Below are positions 52,808 through 64,000 of a stretch of 64,000 nt of DNA, one piece after another. The stretch is from Phytopythium helicoides (taxonomy: Eukaryota; Oomycota; Peronosporomycetes; Pythiales; Pythiaceae). Location: NCBI GenBank assembly GCA_024867545.1, contig JANFNE010000001.1, forward strand, positions 1,894,510 through 1,958,509, in the 5' to 3' direction. The stretch's first letter is position 1. The number at the start of each line of letters is the position of its first letter. Under the pieces are notes generated by a model. It was not told the DNA's origin and did not search any database. It worked only from the letters and a program-made list of their open reading frames with translations. Made by a program: the position numbers and the translations under genes.

Positions 52808-54623
52808 CTAGCCGAAATGGTACCGATTGCCGCCGCCCTGGCCATAGCCGCCGCCGCCGAAGCCGTGACCGCCCATGCCTCCCATTCCTCCCATACCTCC
52901 CATGCCTCCGCCCATGCCACCGCCGAAGAACATCTGCAAGGAGATACACCAACACAAGTCAGAATCGCTGATGGAGCTGCACCACCGCTATAAGCTACGA
53001 ACCTGGAAGATCTGGCTCGGGTCCACACCCATGCCGCCCATGCCGCCAGCGCCACCAAAGTCGCTCTCGAGGTCCTCGAGGTCGACGCCCGAGTCGTAGC
53101 GCTGGCGCTTCTGCGGATCGGACAGGATGGCGTAGGCCTCACCGATGTCCTTGAAGCTCGCCTCGGCCTGCGCTCGCTCCTCCTCCGTCTTGCTGGCGTG
53201 GCGATCCGGGTGGAACTTGAGCGCCAGCTTCTTGTAAGCCTTCTTGATCTCGGCATCCGACGCGTTTTGCGCGACACCCAGGATCTTGTAGAAGTCCTTG
53301 CGCTTGGCCTTCTTCACCTCGAGCTTCGTCTCGCGGATGCTGTTCATGATGGAAGCATTAGCCACAAGCCCTACCACCTCTACCAGCGCGCTCGCTATCC
53401 ATCAAGAAAACAGTCGTACCTGTTCTGAATGTCGCGCTGAGCATCGTCACCAACCAGCTTGGACGCCTGGTCGTACACGCGGAGCGCCTGCTCGAGGTTC
53501 TCGAGGCCGCCCAGGGCCTTTAGGCACGCCGCCTTACGCAGGTACGCCTTGGCGTAACCATGGTCGTAGTAAATGGCCTTGTCGCAGTCCTTGATAGCCT
53601 CTTCGTGGCGACCGAGGCGAGACAGCGCGTTGGCGCGGTTGCAGTGGATCTTGGAGTTAAACGCCTTGTTCTTCGGGTCGATCTGCAGGCACTCCGAGTA
53701 CTTGTCAATGGCCTCCTGCATCTTGCCGGCCTTGAACGAGTTGTTGGCATCCTCCTTGCTGTTCTCGAGCGAGCGGATGCGCTTGATCTCGCGCATGAAC
53801 TTGCTGTTGTCCGGGTCCGAGCGCAGCGCCTGCTGCAGGTGCTTGATGGCGCTGGGGAACTCACCCTGAAGTACAAGCAGCGCGCGCGCAGGTACAGCAG
53901 GTCTGGGCTGCCTGCATCCGTGCGCATGAGCTGCGTGAGCGCCGCGAACGCCTCGTCGTAGCGCTCGCAGCCGATCAGCGCCTCGCCGCGCGCCAGCTTA
54001 ATCGCGTTCGAGCCCGTGCACACCTGCAGCGCGCCGTCAAAGCACTGCACGGCCTGCGAGTAGCGCTCCTGCATTGCAGAATCCCATATCCGGTCGGTCA
54101 GAAACGAAGAACGCGGCGCAAAGCGATGATAGTACCACTTGAGACTCACCGCCGCCAGGTGTTGCTTGCCGCGCTCCAGCTTGTCGAGCGCCATCTCCAG
54201 CTGTCGCTTCTCGGTCAGCAAGCTGGCGTTGTTGGGGTCTCGCACGAGCGCGGTCTGGTACGTCTTGAGCGCCTCATTGGTCTCTCCCTGTGGGGTCCAC
54301 GACAGCCACGTCAGTGTCGCCGTCGAGGTACGTGGCAGCACATCCAGCACCGCACCAGCGCGAGCTGCGCCTTGGCCTTGCGGATGTAGCCCTTGAAGTA
54401 GGTGGGGTCGAACACGATCGCGCGGTTGCAGTCCGTGATGACCTCCTTGTACTTGCCGATCATGAAGGACGCGGCCGCGCGGTTGCCGTAGTACGCCACC
54501 ACGGTCGGCGCCGCGTCGATGGCCTGCGTGTACTTGTCGATGGCGCGCTGGTACTCGCCGCGCTTGTACAGCTCATTGCCCTGCGCCTTGTACTCCTCGG
54601 CCATCGCCTCGCTGCGGCTCCAT
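52808..54623 (-). pseudogene. mirror copy of DNAJC7-like gene, frameshifted
   Basis: An extra C follows the first ATG (GAGCCGCAGC near 54,616) and a T is missing in the second TPR block near 53,873 (TACTTCAGGG against TACTTTCAGGG). J domain and Gly/Met tail are intact. Confidence 0.85.
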
Positions 54624-54891
54624 GGTCGGCCGGGCGGGAGGGGAGCGGCAGGTCGACTGGCACCTCCGCGCGCTGGAACAACCAAACAATTCTTGCGCGC
54701 TCGCGACACAGCGTAGGCTGGAAAAATGGCGTGCACCACACCGCCAAAGATCGCTGCAAAAGGGTATCTCGAACTTTCTATTGGACCCGGACTCTCATTG
54801 GCTGCATGTGTTCAGCGCTGCTCGACGCGATTGGCTAAAAGCCGACGCACCGCTTTCCCAAGCCTCCACAATCCAACCCGACCGCAACGAG

Positions 54892-55212
54892 ATGGCATCC
54901 CACCAAGCTCTACAAGCTCTCGGCGCCGCTGCAGTCGCTGCTGGGCAAGCCCCGCGCTCTCGCGGCCAGCGGCCGTCAAGGAGTTGTGAGTATCCGCCTG
55001 CTGGGCCTGCGCGCAGTCCGCGAACTAACCGAGCGCCGGCGTGCGGCAGCTGGGCGTACGTCAAGCAGCACGAGCTGCAGGACCCTGCGGACGGCCGCGT
55101 GATCCGCCCGAACGCCGAGATGAAGCAGGTCTTCCACGTGGACGAGATCAAGTTCACGCAGGTCATGGGGCTGCTCTCCAAGCACCTGGAGAAGCCGCTG
55201 GACGAGGCCTAA
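54892..55212 (+). pseudogene. mirror copy of SWIB gene, frameshifted
   Basis: Extra C bases at codon 3 (GCATCCCACC) and near 54,952 (AAGCCCCGCG) destroy the N-terminal frame; the second exon with WAYVKQHELQDP is unchanged. Confidence 0.85.
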
Positions 55213-55274
55213 GACAGAGATGAGGTCCTGACGGCTAAATTACCGTTAGCATTGCTGTGAATGTTACATGGCCG

Positions 55275-58200
55275 TCAGATCTCCGTCGTGAGCACGCCGT
55301 CGGCGTCTAAATAGGTGCGCGGTTCCAGCGTGCTTTCACCGCTGTCACGCTGGTGCTTGTCGTGTGCAGTGCTGCTCGGCCATGACCGCGGCGAGCTGCA
55401 ACTCGTGCGATAGTCGCATGTCGTCGAGCAGCATGCGGTCCATTAACCGCTGGTTTTCTTCGAGCTCGCCTGACGTCATGGGACGACTGGTACCCAGGAG
55501 TGTGTCCGATTGTAGGAGTTGCTGGTGATGATGGTGCTGCTCGTGCGCTATCGACTCGGCTGAATGCCCATCAAAAGATCTCCCGAGCCATCGTTCACTT
55601 GGGCAGGAAGCGACCCTATGACTACCTGCTCAAAGAGCTGTGTCCTTCGCGCTTTACTTTTTGAGAGCGAATTGTTCGCCCACAAAACCTGCGCGCAAAT
55701 AGGTCAAATGCTTCGACAGAGATGGAAGACAACTCCGTCATAAGTCGTCCAGAGCCTTCGAGTACTGCATGTTTTGCTTGCCCACACCTCGACGCTCCCT
55801 TGTCCTTGATCTCCACCATGCTTTCCACAAGGCCTTCGAAAACGGGGTGCGTCCGAAAGTGACCAAAGACACCCATTCGCGCACACTTGAGCCAAAGGCG
55901 GCGCGCTTCTTTCAGCCCCACTGATCGCTTTTCACTTTGACAATTTGGTAGAGTCCACGAAATGCAGCATTCTTTGAAAGCTTGCGAAGAAATGGGTCGC
56001 TCTCGGTGAACACGCTCGGAACAAATTTGATATTTCTCAAGGTTCTTGGGAGCCTTCGAGCGACACAAAAACGCTGCGGAAATTCGACATGCTTTTGAGC
56101 TCGCGGCATGCGCGACATACGCCCTTGTCCGGGAATCCGCTACTCGCAGACAGCGAAGGCTGCGAACGCAGTTGCCCCACTTTGTCAACGCGCCACATGC
56201 ATTCACTATATACAGCGTCCTGAAGAACCAGCCGCTGCTCTTCAGTGAGTTTCTCAGCAATCTTTGACATGCTCTTCCTCACTAAAAATCTCAGGGAAGA
56301 GCTCACGAGCGATCACGTATCTCGGGCGACTACCACCGACAATTTGAACTGCACAGGCAACATAACGCTGAACTTTGTCGTCCACGAAGCCAGTACAGGG
56401 CACACCGACACGACTAGGTGTCGGGTGAGGAGCATTCGCGGTAATATCAGACAAGAATCGGTCCGCTTCGCAAGAAATTGATGTGGCTCCAGCCACCGCA
56501 TGCTGCGCTTGAGCATTCACGCTCTCATTGTGACTGTCACGGCAGAGTTTTCGCCACAGCGTCTGCGTCATTCGTCCCGCTAGAGCCTTCCTGGCGATGA
56601 GACCCCATCTGCATCACCCGAGGCCAACAGTGCGTTCGTACTGCGCCGCATGTTCTGGCCCAAAAGAGCTGATATCAACGTCTTGGATATCTCCGACTCG
56701 ATAGGTTCGGCATCCTAACTGTATTCGAGGATTCCAACAAGCGGGACAAGCCCCGTCTGATTGCGTCAAACCTCCTGAGGTGTCGTAAAGTAGCTGTGAC
56801 GATTGGTTTGCACCTTCAAAGATTCTCGTCGTGCATCGCTTTGAGAGTCATCTGTACGTCTCTTCATCGCCATTCGCCTGGATTGAATTCTGCCGACGCT
56901 TCCGCCCGATACTCGCCGAGTTTACTTTGCGTCGAACCGATGCGTCTGGAAAGAACTCGCATGCCTCCATCGACAACTCCGCGATCGAGCGCATAAATGC
57001 ATCCAAATGATCGCTGTAGGTCATGTTCTGCATGCCCTACACCACGCCGCTGCTTGTCCTTCATCGTCACATCGAGTCAACGAGACCGATTAGAGCAGGA
57101 TGTGAGTCGAAAAAGACCCTCAATGCCCATTTCTGCAGCATCCATCCAGTAGTTCAGGAGCGCTGTTGTCCGAGATATCACCAGAGACAAGTCGCGCAGG
57201 ATCCTGGCGTACTCCTCGTTCATATCAAACTCAGACTCCCAGCAACGAAAATACTCGCCCAGAGCAAAACTTTCTGGTTCACAGGATTTCCTTTGTGCTT
57301 TCACCTTCTTGATCGTCGCGGACACTGCAGCACGTAAAGCTGTGTTCGAGCGCAGGGCCAGCGCAGTTTGAGCACGTCGTTTCTCGCTTTTTCAGCTGGA
57401 TAACACCCTTGCAGTCCATGCTGCGAACGGAGTTCCCGTCCTTATCAACAAACCACACTGCCTCGCCTTCGCTAACCATCGTGGATCATCAACTTCTCCT
57501 GCGTCAATGAGCTGGTAGTTTTGTTTCCCACCTTCTCCAGTTGGGAACAGGTGAGGAAGAGTTCCTTGCGCGATTTTTGTCGAGGACGACTACCACCAGT
57601 GAGCTGCGCCGAATTTGACACGAACATGACCATCCTATCATCGCGAATCCCAGGACAAGGCAAAATGCCTGCCTCACGAGCGGTTTTTGTCCCAACGAAA
57701 GTCGTGCGGAAAGCTTTTCCTACGAATTCGAAATGCTGCTTCGACAGACCATCCCCGCTGATACTCTTGGCCCAAGACGTTCTGTTGGCGAGGAGGAGTG
57801 TCTTGCGCAGTCTTCTTCTTCGTTGTTTGCGTAGTACAAATGCTGCACTCACGTCTTGCCGTTTTCGCCGAACTTCTCTGTGCTTGGCATGCTCAAAAGA
57901 AGCGACTGAGATTCAAGGAGAGGTGAGAACAATGAGCTGTGAACACTTGCACTCACAATCCCTGCCCGTCTGGTGTGATTTGACTGAAATGAGGCATCCT
58001 CGAGAACTTTGATCATGGCATTGTACACGATCGACTTTCTCTCCGATGTCGGTTGGAAATGACTGTGGTGGGAATTGCAACGAGGGAAACTCACGCTTCA
58101 ACACTTGCTGCAATGACAGCAGCGCATAGTCCGAAGCACCACCCTCTGGGGTTCTGCTTGTGCCAATTTGTGCCTCGGGGCTGAATCCAACCCCTGTACC

Positions 58201-58912
58201 AGCAGCTTCGCGCTGCTAATGGCTTGTACCAGTCTGGGAGGCGGGATTGAAGTGTTGGCTCGGACACATTGGCGCTCACTTTTTGCGTGGAAGCAAACGG
58301 CTTCCGCTTGGGCTTCTTCTTACGAAGGCACGTACCAGTTGCGACTCACGATGTGCTGCTCAAACTTGAGAATGTACCACGGTGGGTTGAGGCGCACCTT
58401 CCTCCCGCATTTGCACAACACCGTGCGTCACATCCACATCCGCAGCCGCCCACCAGACACAGGGTGTCCGCGGACCTGTTGCTCTCTCTCGTCCTGCACG
58501 TCGAGTGGAGGCCGCCGCTCACGAGCCTCCCTCGCCGTTCTGCGCGAGCTCCTGATCACCTCTGAGGCGACCAGCAGCGCCGACAGCTGAAGACTCGAGC
58601 GCTCCGCTCGCTCGCTGGACCGCCAGCGCGCTGTTGACCTCCTGCTCGTTGCGCACCAGGAACGCGCGGATCTGCTGGTCGCTCCGCTCCATGCTCATGT
58701 CCCATGGCGATGGCCGCTCCAGACAGGTCGGCGTCGTTTAGAGCGAACGCGCCGCCGTCGTTGTCCCTCGCCCGCGCCCGCGCCCCCCGACGCCGCGCTG
58801 TAGTATAGAGAAGCGACTCTGACTGCATAGGAGCAGACGTAGACGACCGCCAGGGCTCGGGCGCCGTCGTCGCCTCCGCCACCATCGGCGTCCGCCCCGC
58901 CTGGCGCTCCAT
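55275..58912 (-). pseudogene. mirror copy of duplicated-module zinc protein, heavily fragmented
   Basis: The single 1202-residue frame of the left arm is broken into ten or more pieces by indels spread over its whole length. The copy is about 29 bases longer than its partner (3638 against 3609), showing an excess of insertions. Short conserved words such as GGSRPRYVIARELFPEIF and CRACRELKS remain readable in shifting frames. Confidence 0.85.
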
Positions 58913-59020
58913 CACTTGCTTTTCCTTGATTGAGCGGCAAGCGTGGGAAATACTATTTTCATCCAATCAAGTATCTTATATCCATATTTACAACCAATCA
59001 AAAAACGTTGTGTGTGACAC

Positions 59021-60941
59021 TCAGAGGAACTCGAGCACATGCACGTCGCTGTCGGGGAGTGCCGGTCCGCCTTGCCGTCCATGTGCTCGCGCACGAAGCC
59101 GCTCGAGACGACCAGCGACGTACCGAAGAACTGGCTCTTGAAGCGCGGCGAGGACAACGGGGCTTCGCCAGGAACGTCCACGCGCCGCCAGTGCAGCGTC
59201 GGCACGTGCAGCACTCGCACGTCGTTGCGCAGTGCCCCGTGGCCTCGTCCTGCCCGCCGAAGAGTAGCAGGGTCTCGCCCACAGCGTTCGTTGAATGTCC
59301 ACGCCTACCGTTGGGAAGCGAGCCTGTCAGTCGAGGAGAAGACACCTCCAAGCGCTCGGACTTCGCTCGAGTTGCCCTGGATGGCTGAACTTAAGCTGCA
59401 GCCGATGCACGCTGAGCCAGCCCCATTCGACTCGCGGATCTGTTCGTCCCAATGTTTGCTTCATGAGAGTCGCTTGAGGGATTTGGTGATGCAAGGCTGC
59501 GTACCTGACGCCCCACCGTAGATTAATGAGCTCATTGCGAGAGACCCTGGAGCATCACGGTTGTTAGCAACACCTCTGAAGGACAGGAGGTATGACTTCA
59601 TCACGCCACCTGTGCACTTCATGGGAGCGATCTGCCCATTGGCGTTCGTTCGACTGTGGAGTCGACCATCGAAAGGCTTACACCAATTACATGCACGCAC
59701 ACCCGTGAGCGACCCAAACTGGTGGTTTGAGGTGCAACGAATCCTCACTTGATAGACCATCAACATGCAGAAGATGGACCTCCAGCGTCGCAATCGGATT
59801 GTTCCATCACTTCCTCCTGCCAAACAAAAGTAGATCCGGCGACAGTAGCGTGGCTGTGTGTCCACACCCTTGGCGTTGGCCGTGTGCCCGCTGATAGTTG
59901 GTTGCAACCCAGGCGGCGCGGTTTTGCTGGATCAACCAGGTCACGACATCCCCCGTTCAGCTAAGAAATCTACCACAGCCTCCCCAAATGAAAACAACAG
60001 CAAGAAGCACGTACGTGGCGTCAGGTGAATCTTCGATAAATAGCACGTAAAGGTCGTTGAATGCATCGAATGGCATGGTTTCCGAATGTCCACCGAAAAA
60101 CAGAAGGCGACGCACACGAATGCATTCGTCCGGATCCTCAATTCCGTGATTTTGCCGTTTGTAACATCGTTATTGCTCATCAAGCTCGCGGGGCACACGG
60201 TCTTTGGTAGGGATGTCATGGAATGGTATCGTCGAGGGCACGGAGCTCGCCCAATTCCGCGAATCTTTGTCCATTTCCAAATAGGATCTGTCGTGGCGAG
60301 CGCATGAATGCCAGCGAAGCTGCCTTCGGATTCTCGCTCACACCACTTTCTTCGACCTCTGGCTGATCGTTAAAGGCTCTTCCGATGCGAATGTCGTCGG
60401 CTTTGGTCTGCCACACGCTGAACCAGTAGTGTCCGCCGCTCCTGACCAGCAGAGACCTCGAATTAGCCAAAGTAGCGCGCTACACACCCTCTTCGGTACA
60501 CGACTTACCGCAGCATAAACTCGTTGTCAATATCAACCAGGTACTCTTGGTTGTCCGACTTGAGCGAGCGCAGCGACGACGACACGCCGTCGCTCTTGCA
60601 CTTGGACCACCGCAGCCGGTGCAGCCGGCTGAAAACAACGTACAACTGCATCCAGCTCTGTGAACAGCACAACCACGAACGGTCCGATCAGTGTGGTCCA
60701 TTCCACCTCAAAGCGGCGATACGGGCGCTCGCAGACCTCTGGAACCGGCGCCTGCATCCGGTACGCCGCGATCGTCGGGAACAGGAACGCGCGAAGCACT
60801 CGCGCTTGCAGCGGTCGGCCAGCTGAGCCCGCAGCGAGCAGCGCAGCGAGCTGCTGTCTGCGAGAGCGCTTGCAGCGACGGCACGTCCAGCTGGTCCGCC
60901 AGCGCCTCCAGCACGTCGGCCGAGGCGTCGACCAGCGCCAT
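59021..60941 (-). pseudogene. mirror copy of F-box/kelch gene, frameshifted
   Basis: Exon order and splice sites match the left copy, but indels occur in most exons, for example a changed AGCAGCTCG repeat near 60,850 in the F-box and several in the last kelch blade. Confidence 0.85.
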
Positions 60942-61173
60942 GCTCGCTTTAGGACGGAAGAAGCGCAACTGCGCTCGTCTTTGCGACCATCACTCTTTTG
61001 AAGACGCGATATGTATGACATGGATTGGATCTTCACGAGACACGCATGGAATGCACAGACGCTAGTGACGAGATGGAGCAAATCAAAAATATATAGAGGC
61101 GTCGACCTCTTGCGGCCCTGGCTACTCCTGGGAGGGACCTTTTGTCATCTTCGCCTTGGCGAGCGCGAGCAGC

Positions 61174-62119
<946 letters not shown>

Positions 62120-62489
62120 TCAGCTCCCTCTACGTCACGAGCGAGCGAGCGAGCGAGCGCCGCACCCACGGTGTCTCTCGCGCGTTGGCTCAGCTGGGAA
62201 ATCTCGCTTCTGGCTGGGAAGAACAATCTTGCTGAAGCATGGAAGAGGCGTCCGCATGTGACCTCAAAACGAGGGACAGTATACGTATCTCATGTATAAC
62301 TCATTTGGATTTGGAGTATACTAGCGTATAAAAACGGGTATACTTCAGCGACCTTCGAGCAACACGTTCGGGACACGTTCGGGACACGGCCAACACTTCA
62401 ACGTTCATCGACTTGAGCTCGACTTGAGCGCGATCCGTCCGTCGCCAGTGAGCGTTCCGACGGCCAGCGCTCAGCGCGACGGCCGCGCG

Positions 62490-64000
62490 ATGGAGAACTA
62501 CAACATCTACGACGAGGTGGGGCGTGGCACGCACTCGTTCGTGTACAAGGCGCGGCGCAAGCGCAGCATCGAGTACGTGGCCGTCAAGTCCACGGCCAAG
62601 ACGCGCATGGACAAGGTCGGTGTGGATTGTGCGCAGGGATGGCGAGCTGGCGAGCGAGAGCACTGACGAACGAGCGCGCAGATCCTGACGAGGTGCAGTT
62701 CCTGCACAAGCTTGACAGCCCGTTCGTGCTCAAGTTCTTCAACTGGTACGAGTCGCAAACACACATTTGGCTCATCTTTGAGTACTGCATCGGCGGCGAC
62801 CTGCTCAACCTCATCACGCAAGACAAGCGCCTGCCAGAGCCGGCCATTAGAGTGAGCTCTTTCATGAGGCTTGAGGTAGAACCATTGCGCTGACGGACGG
62901 TACACCCACACAGGAGTTTGGCAGCGAGCTGGTCGCGGGGCTGCAATACCTGCACTCGAACGGCATTCTGTTCTGCGACTTGAAGCTGCAAACGTCCTCA
63001 TCGATGAATTCGGGTCACTAAAGGTACGCCGTTTGTGTTGCGTTCAGGAGAGACTGCGCGTCATAGTCTAATGCAGACTGGTAGCTTGCCGACTTTGGCT
63101 TAGCCAGGCGGATACCGACCAAGGATGCGCCGCTAGACCGACCGGTACTGCAGCACTCTCGAGTGGTGAAGTCAGTAATGTAACTTACACTCAATGTCCC
63201 TTCCCTCTGATAGCTTGCACCCGGGTCGCCCAACTACATGGCCCCAGAGTTGTTTCAGCAACCGACTATCCACAGCTTTGCATCGGACTTCTGGGCACTT
63301 GTCAGTTTCGTTCAGTTACTCTGCGCGAGCTGGATACTCTGCTCATCGTCACCTTTGGTTTGGATTACAGGGATGTGTGCTGTATGAGATGGCTACAGGG
63401 CATCAAGCCTTTACGCACACGGTGTTTGCTGAGCTCGCACATAAGGTCCGTGAATAACCATGTGCAACAATAGCGGCGGCGTGATCTGACATGAACGACT
63501 GTGAAAGATTCAAACAGAAACTGTCTCACTCCCGACCAACGATCGCGATTGCAGTTATCGGACGATTTTCGTGATCTACTTCATCGGCTACTCGCTAAAG
63601 ATCCACATCGCAGGATTACATGGGACGAACTGCTAGAACACCCGTTTTGGAATGGGTGTCTTCCACTGGCAAAGATCAAAATGCCACAGCAAATTGGTTT
63701 GAAGCAGGAGCGCCAAACAAACCCAGGTAGTTTCACGTGCCTTTACTTGAAGGTAGATGATGTGTATATCTCACGGAGTGTTTGTAGAGCTCAACGAAAA
63801 GCTACGTGTGAAAACAGAGAGCCCCGAAATTGAAGAGGATCATGATATTTCCAGCGATCCCAGCTTACAAACAGCAAAAAACCGGGAGTAAAGAAGGGAA
63901 TGCAGCTGGATCAGGTGGTTCACACCGACACAGACCCACATCTTGGTGATATGGCACTCGAATGACAATGTTGAACTCAAACCACAAGTTTTGTTAAGCA
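62490..64000 (+). pseudogene. mirror copy of ULK4-type kinase, frameshifted, cut by window end
   Basis: Starts MENYNIYDEVG as in the left copy. Single-base losses occur at the start of exon 2 (ATCCTGACGAGG against ATCCTGAACGAGG), inside the catalytic loop (TTGAAGCTGCAAAC against TTGAAGCCTGCAAAC), near 63,550 (GCGATTGCAG against GCGATTGGCAG) and near 63,690. The copy stops at the window edge in the linker after the kinase domain. Confidence 0.85.

Overview
The window looks like nuclear DNA of an oomycete (Phytophthora/Pythium relatives). Genes are dense on both strands, with short GT-AG introns of about 50-80 bases, GC-rich coding ends and CCAAT boxes in short promoters. Lineage signals include a FYVE-DUSP protein, a Crypton-type tyrosine recombinase, Fanzor-type nucleases and an anoctamin. 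Species cannot be named from sequence alone.

Layout. 1-12.4 kb is ordinary gene space: a multi-pass membrane protein, malate synthase (nine introns), an LSH/HELLS/DDM1-type SNF2 ATPase, a tiny membrane-anchored protein, a poly-Q coiled-coil protein and an anoctamin. 12.4-20.5 kb is an accessory island: a decayed Crypton, a 38-bp minisatellite, a RING gene, a broken gene whose product starts with a histone H3 tail look-alike, a 42-base C tract, a BRO/MSV199-like plus T5orf172-like gene typical of large DNA viruses, and a 2OG-oxygenase/zinc-finger gene. 20.5-46.3 kb returns to cellular genes: an aftiphilin-like DFGDF-repeat protein, a ULK4-type kinase, Rab2, an F-box/kelch protein, a large duplicated-module zinc protein, a SWIB protein, a DNAJC7-like TPR-J co-chaperone, a JmjC hydroxylase, a Fanzor C-terminal relic, a FYVE-DUSP protein and a second, TnpB-like Fanzor.

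The dominant structure is a huge inverted repeat. From about 46,329 to the window end the sequence is the reverse complement of 46,231 back to about 28,600 (axis near 46,280, central loop about 97 bases, arms about 17.6 kb). Every gene from ULK4 to Fanzor therefore appears twice in mirror order. The axis lies inside the TnpB-like Fanzor gene and removes its N-terminus. Left-arm copies are mostly intact. Right-arm copies carry many 1-base indels, densest at 55.6-60.3 kb and biased to insertions there, which points to a fold-back or low-accuracy assembly segment rather than old gene decay. The exception is Fanzor, intact in the right arm and frameshifted twice in the left.

The most interesting biology is the pair of unrelated-looking Fanzor sequences within 4 kb, both with the E-(Y/F)-x-TSK signature, and the H3-tail mimic beside viral-type genes. 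The most important caution is that the palindrome may be an assembly artefact, so right-arm gene copies should not be counted as real paralogues without read evidence.
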